The notes under the pieces are model-generated. The model saw only the letters and a list, made by a program, of their open reading frames with translations. It was not told the DNA's origin and searched no databases. The position numbers were made by a program, and so were the translations under genes. From an uncultured Simplicispira sp. (GTDB lineage: Bacteria > Pseudomonadota > Gammaproteobacteria > Burkholderiales > Burkholderiaceae_C): a DNA stretch of 8,341 bases. Shown piece after piece: positions 1-6,723 of this stretch; the first letter of the stretch is position 1; each line of letters starts with the position of its first letter. The stretch spans positions 1 through 8,341 of the forward strand of contig CAIRYF010000183.1 in the NCBI GenBank assembly GCA_903882725.1, read 5' to 3'.

Positions 1-170
1 TCGGTCATGATCGTGGCCGGATTGGAATTCACCAAGATAACGCGGTAGCCTTCTTCGCGAAGGGCCTTGCACGCCTGGGTGCCGGAATAATCGAACTCGC
101 AGGCTTGGCCGATGATGATGGGGCCGGCGCCAATGATCAGGACGCTTTGGATGTCGGTGCGCTTAGGCAT
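1..170 (-). CDS. carB: Carbamoyl-phosphate synthase large subunit, N-terminal 56 codons (cut by window edge)
   Basis: Encodes the start of the large, ammonia-using synthetase subunit, which with CarA makes carbamoyl phosphate from bicarbonate, glutamine nitrogen and two ATP in the cytoplasm, for pyrimidine and arginine synthesis. Seen directly: an ATG at 168-170 followed by [20 protein letters not shown], then [20 protein letters not shown] and [10 protein letters not shown], which is the family's highly conserved first ATP-grasp/pre-ATP-grasp segment, including the glycine-rich loop GAGPIIIG at residues 14-21. The coding sequence overlaps the carA stop by 8 bases (163-170), so the two subunits are probably translationally coupled. 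A GGAG ribosome-binding site at 181-184 lies 10 bases upstream, inside the end of carA. The remaining roughly 1000 residues lie outside the window. Confidence 0.97.
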   Translation of the reverse strand, partial: MPKRTDIQSVLIIGAGPIIIGQACEFDYSGTQACKALREEGYRVILVNSNPATIMT

Positions 171-1335
171 TTTTATTTTTCTCCATCAGGGCCGTAAAGC
201 GGTCAAACAGATAGGCGATGTCCAAGGGGCCAGGCGAAGCCTCGGGGTGACCCTGGAAGCAGAATGCCGGACGGTCGATGTGCTCAAGACCTTGCAGCGT
301 GCCGTCAAACAAGCTGACGTGTGTAGCGCGCAAATGGGCAGGCAGCGATGCCATATCGACAGCAAAACCGTGGTTCTGGCTGGTGATACTGACGCGACCG
401 GTGGCCAATTCTTTGACCGGGTGGTTGGCACCGTGGTGGCTATGGGCCATCTTGAAGGTCTTGGCACCTGATGCCAGCGCCATGATTTGGTGGCCCAAGC
501 AGATGCCGAAGGTCGCAATGCCGCTGTTGATGATGGTGCGCACCGCTTCAATGGCGTAGGTACATGGCTCTGGATCGCCTGGGCCGTTGGACAGAAAAAT
601 GCCATCGGGTTGCAGCGCCAGCACATCTGCTGCTGGTGTTTGCGCTGGTACTACTGTCACTTTGCAGCCGCGCTCGGCCAGCATACGCAGGATGTTGTAC
701 TTAACGCCAAAGTCGTAGGCCACGACATGGAAACGCGGCGTGGTCTGCTGGCCGTAGCCTTTACTTAGCGCCCACTCGGTTTCAGTCCACTCGTAAGGCT
801 TGTCGGTGGTCACTACCTTGGCCAGGTCAAGGCCAGCCATATTGGGGGCGGCTTGGGCTGCGGCAATGGCTTGAGCGATGCGCTGTGGCGTCACTGCTTC
901 GCCCGCAGCCAAACCAACGATGGCACCGTTTTGCGCACCTTGGCTGCGCAGCAAACGGGTGAGCTGGCGGGTATCGATATTGGCAATGGCCACCGTACTC
1001 TCGCGCACCAAATAGGCGGACAAGGTTTCAGTGGAGCGAAAGTTGCTGGCCAGCAACGGCAGGTCTTTGATAACAAGGCCTGCAGCTTGGACTTTATGGG
1101 ATTCGATATCCTCGGTGCTGACCCCGTAGTTGCCAATGTGCGGATACGTGAGCGTCACGATCTGCTGGCAGTAGCTGGGGTCAGTGAGGATTTCTTGATA
1201 GCCGGTCATGGAGGTGTTGAACACCACTTCGCCGACCGTGGTGCCTGGGGCACCAATCGAATTGCCGATAAAGACCGTGCCGTCTGCAAGCGCCAAGATG
1301 GCGGGCGGGAAAGTTCCCTGTAGAGACAAAAGCAC
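163..1335 (-). CDS. carA: Carbamoyl-phosphate synthase small (glutaminase) subunit
   Basis: Glutamine amidotransferase subunit that hydrolyses glutamine and channels ammonia to CarB. From the GTG start chosen here it is 390 residues, near the usual family length. The N-terminal CPSase small-chain domain (about 1-150) has [20 protein letters not shown] at 35-54. The class I glutaminase domain (about 200-385) has LSNGPGDP at 248-255, the nucleophile Cys279 in GICLGHQ, and the His363/Glu365 pair in GHPEAS. Start choice: the GTG at 1333-1335 gives the canonical beginning [19 protein letters not shown] and has a GGAG site six bases upstream. A longer reading from a GTG at 1471-1473 would add 46 low-complexity residues, but its first codons coincide with the TATAAT promoter box at 1459-1464, so it is unlikely to be translated. 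Stop overlaps the carB start by 8 bases. Confidence 0.96.
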   Translation of the reverse strand: MLLSLQGTFPPAILALADGTVFIGNSIGAPGTTVGEVVFNTSMTGYQEILTDPSYCQQIVTLTYPHIGNYGVSTEDIESHKVQAAGLVIKDLPLLASNFRSTETLSAYLVRESTVAIANIDTRQLTRLLRSQGAQNGAIVGLAAGEAVTPQRIAQAIAAAQAAPNMAGLDLAKVVTTDKPYEWTETEWALSKGYGQQTTPRFHVVAYDFGVKYNILRMLAERGCKVTVVPAQTPAADVLALQPDGIFLSNGPGDPEPCTYAIEAVRTIINSGIATFGICLGHQIMALASGAKTFKMAHSHHGANHPVKELATGRVSITSQNHGFAVDMASLPAHLRATHVSLFDGTLQGLEHIDRPAFCFQGHPEASPGPLDIAYLFDRFTALMEKNKNA

Positions 1336-1341
1336 TGGGTA

Positions 1342-1345
1342 CTCC
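1342..1345 (-). promoter_or_regulatory. carA ribosome-binding site (GGAG)
   Basis: GGAG with a six-base spacer to the GTG codon at 1333-1335. It decides between this start and the longer in-frame reading that begins 138 bases upstream. Confidence 0.8.
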
Positions 1346-1375
1346 GGTTTGGTTACGGTTACGCCCAGCGCTGCC

Positions 1376-1403
1376 AGAGACAAGTCTCTTGCAAAAGCTT
1401 TTG
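1376..1403 (-). promoter_or_regulatory. Structured carA leader: hairpin with CUUG loop and adjacent palindrome
   Basis: Within the untranslated leader between the carA promoter and start, the RNA strand reads CAAAAGCTTTTG (1403-1392, a perfect 12-base palindrome) and then AGAGACTTGTCTCT (1389-1376), which folds as a five-pair stem AGAGA/UCUCU closed by a CUUG tetraloop. A second GUCUCU occurs at 1327-1322, inside codons 3-5 of carA, and could pair with the same AGAGAC. No run of U follows the hairpin, so it does not look like a simple intrinsic terminator. A role in pyrimidine- or arginine-responsive control would be natural for carAB but is only inferred. Confidence 0.35.
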
Positions 1404-1458
1404 TGGGGTTCGGCTTGGGAGCTGCGCTAGGCGTAGGGGGATGCGGAAAAAGCCGCCC

Positions 1459-1464
1459 ATTATA
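1459..1464 (-). promoter_or_regulatory. carAB promoter -10 box (TATAAT)
   Basis: A perfect TATAAT lies on the minus strand in the 179-base gap between the methyltransferase stop and carA. At a 16-18 base spacer no good TTGACA-like hexamer is present (the sequence there is around CCTGCAG), and there is no extended -10 TGn. The -35 is therefore weak or replaced by an activator. Transcription from here would begin near 1450 and leave a leader of about 115 bases before the GTG start. Confidence 0.55.
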
Positions 1465-1514
1465 GCCAGCCACTATTTATCTGCAGGCGGCCAACCCCGG
1501 GAAAACCCGAATTC

Positions 1515-2312
1515 TCAGTGGGCTTGTGCAGCCCCTGTCGCTGCCCCCACCGCGCTGGCGTGCAAGCAAATTGCTGCGGCTGCGGCCACGTTGAGCGACT
1601 CTTCACCACCTGGCTGGCCGATGCGCACTGACAAGGCGGCGCGCGCCGCCAGCGCCTCACCCACGCCTTGGCCTTCATGGCCCAGCGCCCAGGCACACGG
1701 CCACGGTAGGTGCTGGTGCTGCACCAAGGCGCCTTGGTGCGAGCTGGTGATGATGAGTGGTATGTGCAGCGCCTCCAGTGCCTCGGGTTCTAGCCCCTCT
1801 ACCACTCGCAAACCAAATTGTGCGCCCTTGCCTGCGCGCTGAACTTTGGGGGCCCACTGCGCTGCCGTGCCCTTGAGCGCCAGCACTTGGCCAAAACCAA
1901 ACGCGGCCGCACTGCGCAAAATTGAACCGACATTGCCCGCGTCTTGCACCCGATCTAGCACCACGGCGGCCATCAACGGCTCCAGCGCAGGTGTGACCGG
2001 CACATCCATCACATAACCCATTTGTGCGGGTGACCCCAGTCCGCTAATAGCCGCAAACAGTGCATCTGTCAGCACTATTATTTTTATAGCTGCTTGCGCA
2101 TATTGGACGGGGGCTGTAGGCCAAAAAGACTCTGAAAATACTGCGGCCGCAGGTTGCCAGCCCCGGGCCAGCGCAGCGCGGCACAGGTGGTCACCCTCCA
2201 GCCAGACGCAGCCCTGTTTGCGGTACGCCGTACTGTCTTGTGCCAAACGGCGTAGGTCTTTGACGAAAGCGTTATCACGCGATTGGATATGGGTGATGGC
2301 AGGAGTGGTCAT
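1515..2312 (-). CDS. SpoU/TrmH-family RNA 2'-O-methyltransferase
   Basis: A knotted (SPOUT) S-adenosylmethionine-dependent RNA ribose methyltransferase, 265 residues from the ATG at 2310-2312. Seen: an N-terminal substrate-binding segment starting MTTPAITHIQSRDN with VWLEGDHL at 36-43. The catalytic domain follows with motif 1 LDRVQDAGNVGSILR at 119-133 (Asn127, Arg133), motif 2 LGHEGQGV at 210-217 and motif 3 with Ser239-Leu240-Asn241 at 239-241. A TTG at 2322-2324 would add four residues and overlap rnhB by 8 bases; the ATG lies 4 bases past the rnhB stop and is preferred. The RNA substrate cannot be told from sequence: the RlmB-like and other TrmH subfamilies share these motifs, so no gene symbol is given. 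Residues 65-80 are encoded by a dispersed repeat (2073-2122). It is the last gene of the lpx run. Confidence 0.9.
   Translation of the reverse strand: MTTPAITHIQSRDNAFVKDLRRLAQDSTAYRKQGCVWLEGDHLCRAALARGWQPAAAVFSESFWPTAPVQYAQAAIKIIVLTDALFAAISGLGSPAQMGYVMDVPVTPALEPLMAAVVLDRVQDAGNVGSILRSAAAFGFGQVLALKGTAAQWAPKVQRAGKGAQFGLRVVEGLEPEALEALHIPLIITSSHQGALVQHQHLPWPCAWALGHEGQGVGEALAARAALSVRIGQPGGEESLNVAAAAAICLHASAVGAATGAAQAH
2073..2122 (+). repeat. Comamonadaceae-type dispersed repeat, copy A, inside the RNA methyltransferase gene
   Basis: The plus strand contains ACTAT near 2074, then ATAGCTG (2086-2092), three bases, GCGCA (2096-2100), ten bases, GGGCTG (2111-2116), one base, AG. Copy B in lpxB has the same blocks with identical internal spacing from ATAGCTG onward. 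From memory, a short repeat of this form recurs in Rhodoferax, Polaromonas and Acidovorax genomes, both between and within genes. Here it is read through as residues 65-80 of the methyltransferase (PTAPVQYAQAAIKIIV), in a poorly conserved linker between the substrate-binding and catalytic parts. Confidence 0.6.
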
Positions 2313-2316
2313 GCGC

Positions 2317-2946
2317 TCAGGCAAGGGTCATACAAAGTGAAGCGGGGCGCAACAACAACTGCGCCGCCACTGGCGCAAACGTTCGCCGGTGCAGCACCGT
2401 CGCACCGTGCGTGCGCAGCGCTGCCAAATGCGCCGCCGTGCCATAGCCCTTGTGGCCGGCAAAGCCGTATTCGGGGTAATCGCTGTCGATTTGCGCGCAC
2501 CAACGGTCGCGCTGGACTTTGGCCAAAATCGACGCCGCCGAGATCGCTGGCACCAGCGCATCGCCCTTGACGATGGCCTCGGCTGGCACGTCCAGCACCG
2601 GCAGGCGATTGCCATCGACCAGCACCATTACCGGCTTAAGGCGCAGGCCCAGCACCGCGCGGCGCATGGCCAGCAGCGTGGCTTGCAAGATGTTGAGGCG
2701 GTCAATTTCTTCCACGCTGGCCTGGGCAATGCTGCAGCACAGCGCTTTGGCGCGGATCTCATCAAACAGCGCTTCGCGCCGCGCGGCGGTGAGTTTTTTT
2801 GAGTCAGCCAGGCCGGCAATCGGCTGGCGCTGGTCAAGGATGACGGCAGCGGCCATCACTGGCCCGGCCAGCGGGCCGCGCCCGGCCTCATCCACCCCAG
2901 CGATCAGCCCAGTCGGATACCACGGCAGGGAGTGTTGTTCAGTCAT
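2317..2946 (-). CDS. rnhB: Ribonuclease HII
   Basis: Endonuclease that cuts the RNA strand of RNA-DNA hybrids and starts removal of single ribonucleotides from DNA. The protein has 209 residues, close to the usual 200-215. The four metal-binding acids are present: Asp19 and Glu20 in [14 protein letters not shown] (17-30), Asp111 in LVDGN, and Asp129 in VKGDAL. The family motif [13 protein letters not shown] is at 136-148, followed by the basic [10 protein letters not shown] segment (164-173), typical of the substrate-binding loop. The ATG at 2944-2946 lies only 3 bases past the lpxB stop and no good Shine-Dalgarno is visible, so translation probably depends on coupling. The position after lpxB is common in proteobacteria. 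The C-terminal tail after about residue 195 is not conserved. Confidence 0.96.
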   Translation of the reverse strand: MTEQHSLPWYPTGLIAGVDEAGRGPLAGPVMAAAVILDQRQPIAGLADSKKLTAARREALFDEIRAKALCCSIAQASVEEIDRLNILQATLLAMRRAVLGLRLKPVMVLVDGNRLPVLDVPAEAIVKGDALVPAISAASILAKVQRDRWCAQIDSDYPEYGFAGHKGYGTAAHLAALRTHGATVLHRRTFAPVAAQLLLRPASLCMTLA

Positions 2947-2949
2947 ACG

Positions 2950-4110
2950 TTAGTTGGACATTACTTGGCGGATCGCATCGGCAGCTAATTGGGGGGTATT
3001 GCGCAGCAGGCTGTGGTGCAGCGCCGTAAAACGCTGCTCCAGCGCCGCGATGCGCTGCGGATTGTTGTGACGCGCATCAAACCACTGCAGCACGGCGGCG
3101 GCCAGCGCTTGCGGCGTGGCAGCATCTTGGATCAGCTCGGGCACGACAAAGTCGCCACACAAAATATTGGGCAGACCGACCCACGGCTGCAATTGTTTGC
3201 GCCGCATCAGCCGCCAGCTCAGGGCGTGCATTCGGTAGCCAATCACCATCGGGCGCTTGAACAGCGCCGCCTCCAGCGTGGCGGTGCCGCTGGCAATCAG
3301 CGTGACATTGCACGCGGCCAGCACGGTGTGCGACTGGCCTGCTACCACTTGTAGCGCATCGCCTAAACCGCATTGCTTGGCGATTTGCTCAATGCGCTGC
3401 TTGAGCGCTGGGACGGCCGGAACTACTATTTTGATAGCTGGAAGCGCACGCTGTATAAGGGCTGCAGCTTGAAAGAACCCTAAAGTGATGTATTGCACCT
3501 CGGCGCGCCGACTGCCGGGCAAAATTGCCAGCACTTGGTCGTGCTGCGCCAAGCCCAACTGCTGGCGTGCGGCTGCGCGATCAGGCTCCATCGGTATCAC
3601 CGCTGCCAGCGGATGGCCGACGTAAGTGGCGGCAATGCCGTGGCGTGCCAGCAGATCGAGCTCAAACGGAAAGATGCACAGCACATGATCGACGCTGCGG
3701 CGGATTTTTTCGATGCGATCAGCGCGCCACGCCCAAATCGACGGGCACACAAAATGCACGGTCTTGACGCCTGCCGCACGCAAATCGGCTTCAAGGCCCA
3801 AATTAAAGTCGGGCGCATCCACGCCAATAAACACGTGGGGTTTGTCGGCCAGCAAGCGCGCGCGCAGTTGTTTGCGGATGCCGATGATCTCGCGCAGGCG
3901 GCGCAGCACTTCAAAGCTGTAACCGTGTACGGCCAGCTTTTCGCTCGGCCACCAGACATCAAAACCGCGCTGCGCCATTTGCGCGCCACCAAAGCCGTGG
4001 GCCGACAGGTCGGGCCAGACATTTTTCAGCCCATCGAGCAGCAAACCCGCGAGCAGATCGCCCGAGGTTTCGCCCGCCACCATCGCAACGCGGGGAGGGG
4101 TGTGGGTCAT
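2950..4110 (-). CDS. lpxB: Lipid-A-disaccharide synthase
   Basis: Peripheral membrane GT19 glycosyltransferase that joins UDP-2,3-diacylglucosamine and lipid X to give the tetra-acyl disaccharide of lipid A. The protein has 386 residues from the ATG at 4108-4110 (E. coli 382). Motifs in order: GETSGD at 13-18, IGVDAPDFN at 95-103 (Asp98, a conserved family residue), SIWAWR at 124-129, YVGHP at 163-167, LPGSRRAE at 197-204, SGTATLE at 274-280, GLPNIL at 312-317 and PELIQ at 324-328. A TTG at 4123-4125 would overlap lpxA by 11 bases; the ATG, 4 bases past the lpxA stop, matches the usual beginning (RVAMVAGETSGD). Residues of about 215-230 (ALIQRALPAIKIVV) fall on a dispersed repeat, but the segment aligns without obvious extra length to the LpxB region before VVP, so the protein looks intact. 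Confidence 0.96.
   Translation of the reverse strand: MTHTPPRVAMVAGETSGDLLAGLLLDGLKNVWPDLSAHGFGGAQMAQRGFDVWWPSEKLAVHGYSFEVLRRLREIIGIRKQLRARLLADKPHVFIGVDAPDFNLGLEADLRAAGVKTVHFVCPSIWAWRADRIEKIRRSVDHVLCIFPFELDLLARHGIAATYVGHPLAAVIPMEPDRAAARQQLGLAQHDQVLAILPGSRRAEVQYITLGFFQAAALIQRALPAIKIVVPAVPALKQRIEQIAKQCGLGDALQVVAGQSHTVLAACNVTLIASGTATLEAALFKRPMVIGYRMHALSWRLMRRKQLQPWVGLPNILCGDFVVPELIQDAATPQALAAAVLQWFDARHNNPQRIAALEQRFTALHHSLLRNTPQLAADAIRQVMSN
3423..3471 (+). repeat. Comamonadaceae-type dispersed repeat, copy B, inside lpxB
   Basis: The plus strand reads ACTAT at 3424-3428, ATAGCTG at 3434-3440, GCGCA at 3444-3448 and GGGCTG at 3459-3464, then AG. The blocks and spacings after ATAGCTG are the same as in copy A; the part before it is three bases shorter. 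Both copies point the same way relative to their host genes and are translated in the same phase, so that GCT-ATH-AAA-ATA gives the shared residues AIKI. Family membership is from memory of related genomes and from comparing the two copies here. Confidence 0.5.
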
Positions 4111-4114
4111 GGCA

Positions 4115-4903
4115 TCAGCGCGCAATGCCGCGCGCGGAGGTGTTCAAAAAAGCCAGCATGGCGGCAATATCAGTAGCGGCCTGCGGGTGCTGCCCAGGCA
4201 GGGCGGCAATGGCGCTGCGGGCGGCGTCCAAGGTCAGGCCTTGGCGGTACAACAGGCGGTGCATTTGTTTGATGGCGCTGAGACGCTCGGGCGAAAAGCC
4301 GCGTCGGCGCAGACCTTCAAGGTTCAAGCCACGCACTGCCAACGGGTTGCCATCGACCATCATGAACGGTGGCACGTCTTGCGAAATATGGCTGGCAAAA
4401 CCGGCCATGACGTGCGCGCCCACTTGGGTGAACTGGTGGATGCCGGTCAGGCCGCCGATGATGGCGTAGTCGCCCACCTGCACATGGCCGGCCAAAGTGG
4501 CGTTGTTGGCCAAGATGGTTTGGTTGCCCACCTGGCAATCGTGCGCAATGTGGACGTAGGCCATCACCCAGTTGTCGTCACCGATGCGCGTGACGCCCTC
4601 GTCTTGCGTGGTGCCGGTGTTGAAGGTGCAAAACTCGCGGATGGTGTTGCGGTCGCCGATCACCAAGCGCGTTGGTTCGCCAGCGTATTTTTTGTCCTGT
4701 GGCGCGCCGCCGAGCGAGGCAAACTGAAAAATGCGGTTGTCTTGGCCAATGCTGGTGTGGCCCTCTAGGACGCAGTGCGCGCCAACGCTGGTGTGCGCCC
4801 CAATCACAACATCGGGGCCAATCACGGCATAAGGCCCCACGCGGACTGAAGAATCTAGGCGGGCACCCTTGGCAATCAGGGCGGTAGAGTGAATCAGGCT
4901 CAC
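4115..4903 (-). CDS. lpxA: UDP-N-acetylglucosamine O-acyltransferase
   Basis: First step of lipid A synthesis: moves a 3-hydroxyacyl chain from acyl carrier protein to the 3-OH of UDP-GlcNAc in the cytoplasm; works as a trimer. The protein has 262 residues, the same as E. coli LpxA. It is a left-handed beta-helix of hexapeptide repeats (about 1-185), followed by the helical C-terminal domain starting near [11 protein letters not shown] (194-204). The catalytic base is His121 in [11 protein letters not shown]. Gln69 in [11 protein letters not shown] sits where E. coli has Gln73. Phe169 aligns with the chain-length ruler residue Gly173 of E. coli. The start is a GTG at 4901-4903, giving [10 protein letters not shown], which matches the family beginning; no good Shine-Dalgarno is seen and the fabZ stop is 13 bases upstream, so coupling is likely. 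Confidence 0.97.
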   Translation of the reverse strand: MSLIHSTALIAKGARLDSSVRVGPYAVIGPDVVIGAHTSVGAHCVLEGHTSIGQDNRIFQFASLGGAPQDKKYAGEPTRLVIGDRNTIREFCTFNTGTTQDEGVTRIGDDNWVMAYVHIAHDCQVGNQTILANNATLAGHVQVGDYAIIGGLTGIHQFTQVGAHVMAGFASHISQDVPPFMMVDGNPLAVRGLNLEGLRRRGFSPERLSAIKQMHRLLYRQGLTLDAARSAIAALPGQHPQAATDIAAMLAFLNTSARGIAR

Positions 4904-4916
4904 AGCAAACTACAGA

Positions 4917-5372
4917 TCAATCGGGTTTGGCGCCGCTCACGTTGCGCATGGTACACATCAGCTCGGCTTCGCAAGCTACCTCGTCCAGCACGCTGGCGAC
5001 GCCCTTGAACTTCCAAATGCCGCCGCGCACGCGGTCGATGGTGACCGACAGCACCAGCTGATCGCCAGGTTCGACCGGGCGTTTGAAACGCGCACCATCA
5101 ATGCCGACAAAGTAATAAATGTTGTTTTCATCGGGCACTTTGCCCATGGCGTCAAAGGCCAGCAAACCGGCGGCTTGGGCCAGCGCTTCCAAAATCAACA
5201 CACCCGGCATTACTGGATGGCTAGGAAAATGCCCCATGAAATAGGGCTCGTTGAAGGTGACGTTTTTGATCGCCTTGATACGGGTGTTGCGTTCGAGCTC
5301 AAGGACTTTGTCCACTAGCAAGAAGGGATAGCGGTGCGGTAGCTGCTTAAGAATTGCGTGGATATCCATCAT
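4917..5372 (-). CDS. fabZ: 3-hydroxyacyl-ACP dehydratase FabZ
   Basis: Dehydrates 3-hydroxyacyl-ACP in type II fatty acid elongation. It competes with LpxA and LpxD for the same acyl-ACP pool, which fits its place between their genes. The protein has 151 residues with one hot-dog fold. Catalytic His48 is in [13 protein letters not shown] (45-57) and Glu62 in LILEALAQ (59-66). The opening [19 protein letters not shown] is the family N-terminus. Two ATG codons stand in tandem at 5370-5372 and 5367-5369. A GGAAG lies about nine bases before the first, in the 16-base gap after lpxD. Confidence 0.97.
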   Translation of the reverse strand: MMDIHAILKQLPHRYPFLLVDKVLELERNTRIKAIKNVTFNEPYFMGHFPSHPVMPGVLILEALAQAAGLLAFDAMGKVPDENNIYYFVGIDGARFKRPVEPGDQLVLSVTIDRVRGGIWKFKGVASVLDEVACEAELMCTMRNVSGAKPD

Positions 5373-5388
5373 CGAGTTGTTCTTCCGT

Positions 5389-6345
5389 TCATACCGCTTT
5401 AAGAGACTGCTCTAGCGCCTTGATGCGCTCACGCAGGCTGTGCAGTTGTTTGAGGGTGGCAGCGTTTTTTTCCCAGCGCGCATTGTCGTCTATGGGAAAC
5501 ATACCGGTGTAATGCCCAGGCCGGGTCAGCGAGCGCGTCACCACCGTCGCCGCTGAAATATGCACGTTGTCAGCCATCACTAAATGGCCCAGCACAATGG
5601 CACCGCCACCCAACGTGCAGTGCGCGCCAATCTGGGCACTGCCCGCCACACCAACGCAGCCTGCCATGGCGCTGTGGCGCCCAACGCGCACGTTGTGGCC
5701 AATTTGCACCAGGTTGTCTAGCTTGACGCCGTCTTCAATCACCGTGTCTTGCAGTGCGCCCCGATCAACACAGGTGTTGGCACCAATTTCTACATCGTCG
5801 CCAATGCGCACCGCGCCGAGCTGTTCAATCTTGACCCACGCGCCTTGGTGCTGTGCAAAGCCAAAGCCATCAGCGCCAATTACCACTCCGGAATGCAGGA
5901 GGCAGCGCGCGCCAATGCGGCAGTTTTCACCGACGGTGACGCGCGACTTGAGCACGGTGCCAGCACCAATATGCGCGCCGCGCTCGACCACGCACAGCGG
6001 CCCAATCGAGGCGCTGGGGTCAATTACGGCAGTGGCATCGACCACGGCACTGGGATGTATGCCAGCGCTGACAGCTGGGCAGTGGTGTTTTTTCCAGAGC
6101 TGGGTGGCGCGCGCAAAGTAGACATACGGGTCGTCAGCGACGACGCACGCACCGCGCGCCAGCGCCGCCTCTCGCTGGGCGGGGGCCACAATGACACAGG
6201 CCGCCTGCGAGGCGGCCAGTTGCTGCTGGTAGCGCGGATTACTCAAAAAACTCAGGTCTTGGGGGCCTGCGCTTTCTAGCGGCGCTAGAGCGTCAATGAT
6301 CTGCTCCGCATCGCCTTCAAGTGTTCCGCCCAGCGCAGCAATCAA
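5389..6345 (-). CDS. lpxD: UDP-3-O-acylglucosamine N-acyltransferase with damaged N-terminus
   Basis: Adds the second 3-hydroxyacyl chain (N-linked at C2) in lipid A synthesis. From the TTG at 6343-6345 it has 318 residues against 341 in E. coli. Seen: N-terminal uridine-binding domain with [17 protein letters not shown] (23-39), a hexapeptide-repeat beta-helix (about 95-265), catalytic His217 in [10 protein letters not shown], a second conserved His254 in VLGHLV, and a C-terminal helix [15 protein letters not shown]. Both histidines are numbered 22 lower than E. coli His239 and His276, so the missing residues are all at the front. In this frame a TAG stands at 6352-6354, two codons before the TTG, and no Shine-Dalgarno is visible. 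The codons for the usual SLGQLI beginning continue in another frame upstream, as if one C were extra at 6351. The catalytic core is complete; expression or folding may be impaired, unless this is a sequencing error. Confidence 0.9.
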   Translation of the reverse strand: MIAALGGTLEGDAEQIIDALAPLESAGPQDLSFLSNPRYQQQLAASQAACVIVAPAQREAALARGACVVADDPYVYFARATQLWKKHHCPAVSAGIHPSAVVDATAVIDPSASIGPLCVVERGAHIGAGTVLKSRVTVGENCRIGARCLLHSGVVIGADGFGFAQHQGAWVKIEQLGAVRIGDDVEIGANTCVDRGALQDTVIEDGVKLDNLVQIGHNVRVGRHSAMAGCVGVAGSAQIGAHCTLGGGAIVLGHLVMADNVHISAATVVTRSLTRPGHYTGMFPIDDNARWEKNAATLKQLHSLRERIKALEQSLKAV

Positions 6346-6397
6346 CTGACGCTAAGCTAATATGAGCCAGCGCTTCGTTTTGTTCTCCGTCTTGGTT

Positions 6398-6400
6398 CAT
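6398..6400 (-). other. Possible ancestral or out-of-frame lpxD start (ATG)
   Basis: This ATG opens a short frame MNQDGEQNEALAHISL ending at 6353. If the C at 6351 (coding strand) is left out, it joins GQLIAALGG of LpxD and gives about 336 residues, a normal family length. No Shine-Dalgarno precedes it. A CTG at 6368-6370 stands where a shorter start giving xAHISLGQLI would be expected. Neither reading is proven. Confidence 0.3.
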
Positions 6401-6438
6401 GCCGGCGGGATCAGCGATTTTTCAGCAATGAGTTTTTC

Positions 6439-6468
6439 GCTCCGCCCGGATAAGCGGGACGGAAGCGG
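6439..6468 (+). repeat. REP-like hairpin unit R1
   Basis: Positions 6441-6448 (TCCGCCCG) pair with 6455-6463 (CGGGACGGA, A6459 bulged) around the loop GATAAG: an eight-pair stem with one bulged base. The hairpin is followed by AGCGG. The same outline, GCTCCGCC...ACGGAAGCG, occurs in inverted orientation in R3. Confidence 0.6.
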
Positions 6469-6506
6469 CGCTTCTTTCTTTTGAGCCAGGATGCAGCCGC
6501 CTGTTT

Positions 6507-6539
6507 CCGCTTCCGACCGGGATAACCCCGGCGGAAAGC
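6507..6539 (-). repeat. REP-like hairpin unit R2
   Basis: The strongest fold of the three: TTCCG(A)CCGGG at 6511-6521 pairs with CCCGGCGGAA at 6527-6536 around a five-base loop, giving ten pairs with A6516 bulged. On the minus strand the hairpin is followed by AGCGG, the same tail as R1. Confidence 0.65.
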
Positions 6540-6565
6540 ACAATTCACTGTGCCCCGCGTCAAAT

Positions 6566-6594
6566 CGCTTCCGTCGCGCTCGTCCCGGCGGAGC
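6566..6594 (-). repeat. REP-like hairpin unit R3
   Basis: The minus strand reads GCTCCGCCGGGACGAGCG then CGACGGAAGCG, differing from R1 at only a few positions. The outer TCCGC/GCG(A)CGGA pairs survive, while the inner stem is degraded. R1 and R3 form an inverted pair about 100 bases apart, with R2 between them in the R3 orientation. Confidence 0.55.
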
Positions 6595-6723
6595 CATCAA
6601 CTGGCAGTACAAGTGGCTGAACTGGAACTATGAAGCTGGCCCAGAAGAACTCCTGACCATCTCGACATTTTATTTGCGCATCTTTGGGCCACCGCCGCCA
6701 AGACGAAACCGAGCTGCTCAATA

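Noticed and set aside
1336..1473. N-terminal extension of carA by 46 residues
   Set aside because: It would begin at a GTG just upstream of the TATAAT box, is proline/alanine-rich, and is not part of the CarA family; the GTG at 1335 has a proper GGAG.
1498..1509. CGGG-AAAA-CCCG inverted repeat just after the RNA methyltransferase stop, as a terminator
   Set aside because: Only four pairs and no T run on the relevant strand.
3493..4176. Plus-strand frame of 227 residues opposite lpxB, and similar long plus-strand frames opposite carA, lpxA and rnhB
   Set aside because: Shadow frames of high-GC genes on the minus strand; the minus-strand products carry all catalytic motifs and the plus-strand ones none.
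6397..6612. Minus-strand frame of 71 residues across the hairpin region
   Set aside because: It is made of the translated palindromic repeats; no ribosome-binding site and no family resemblance.
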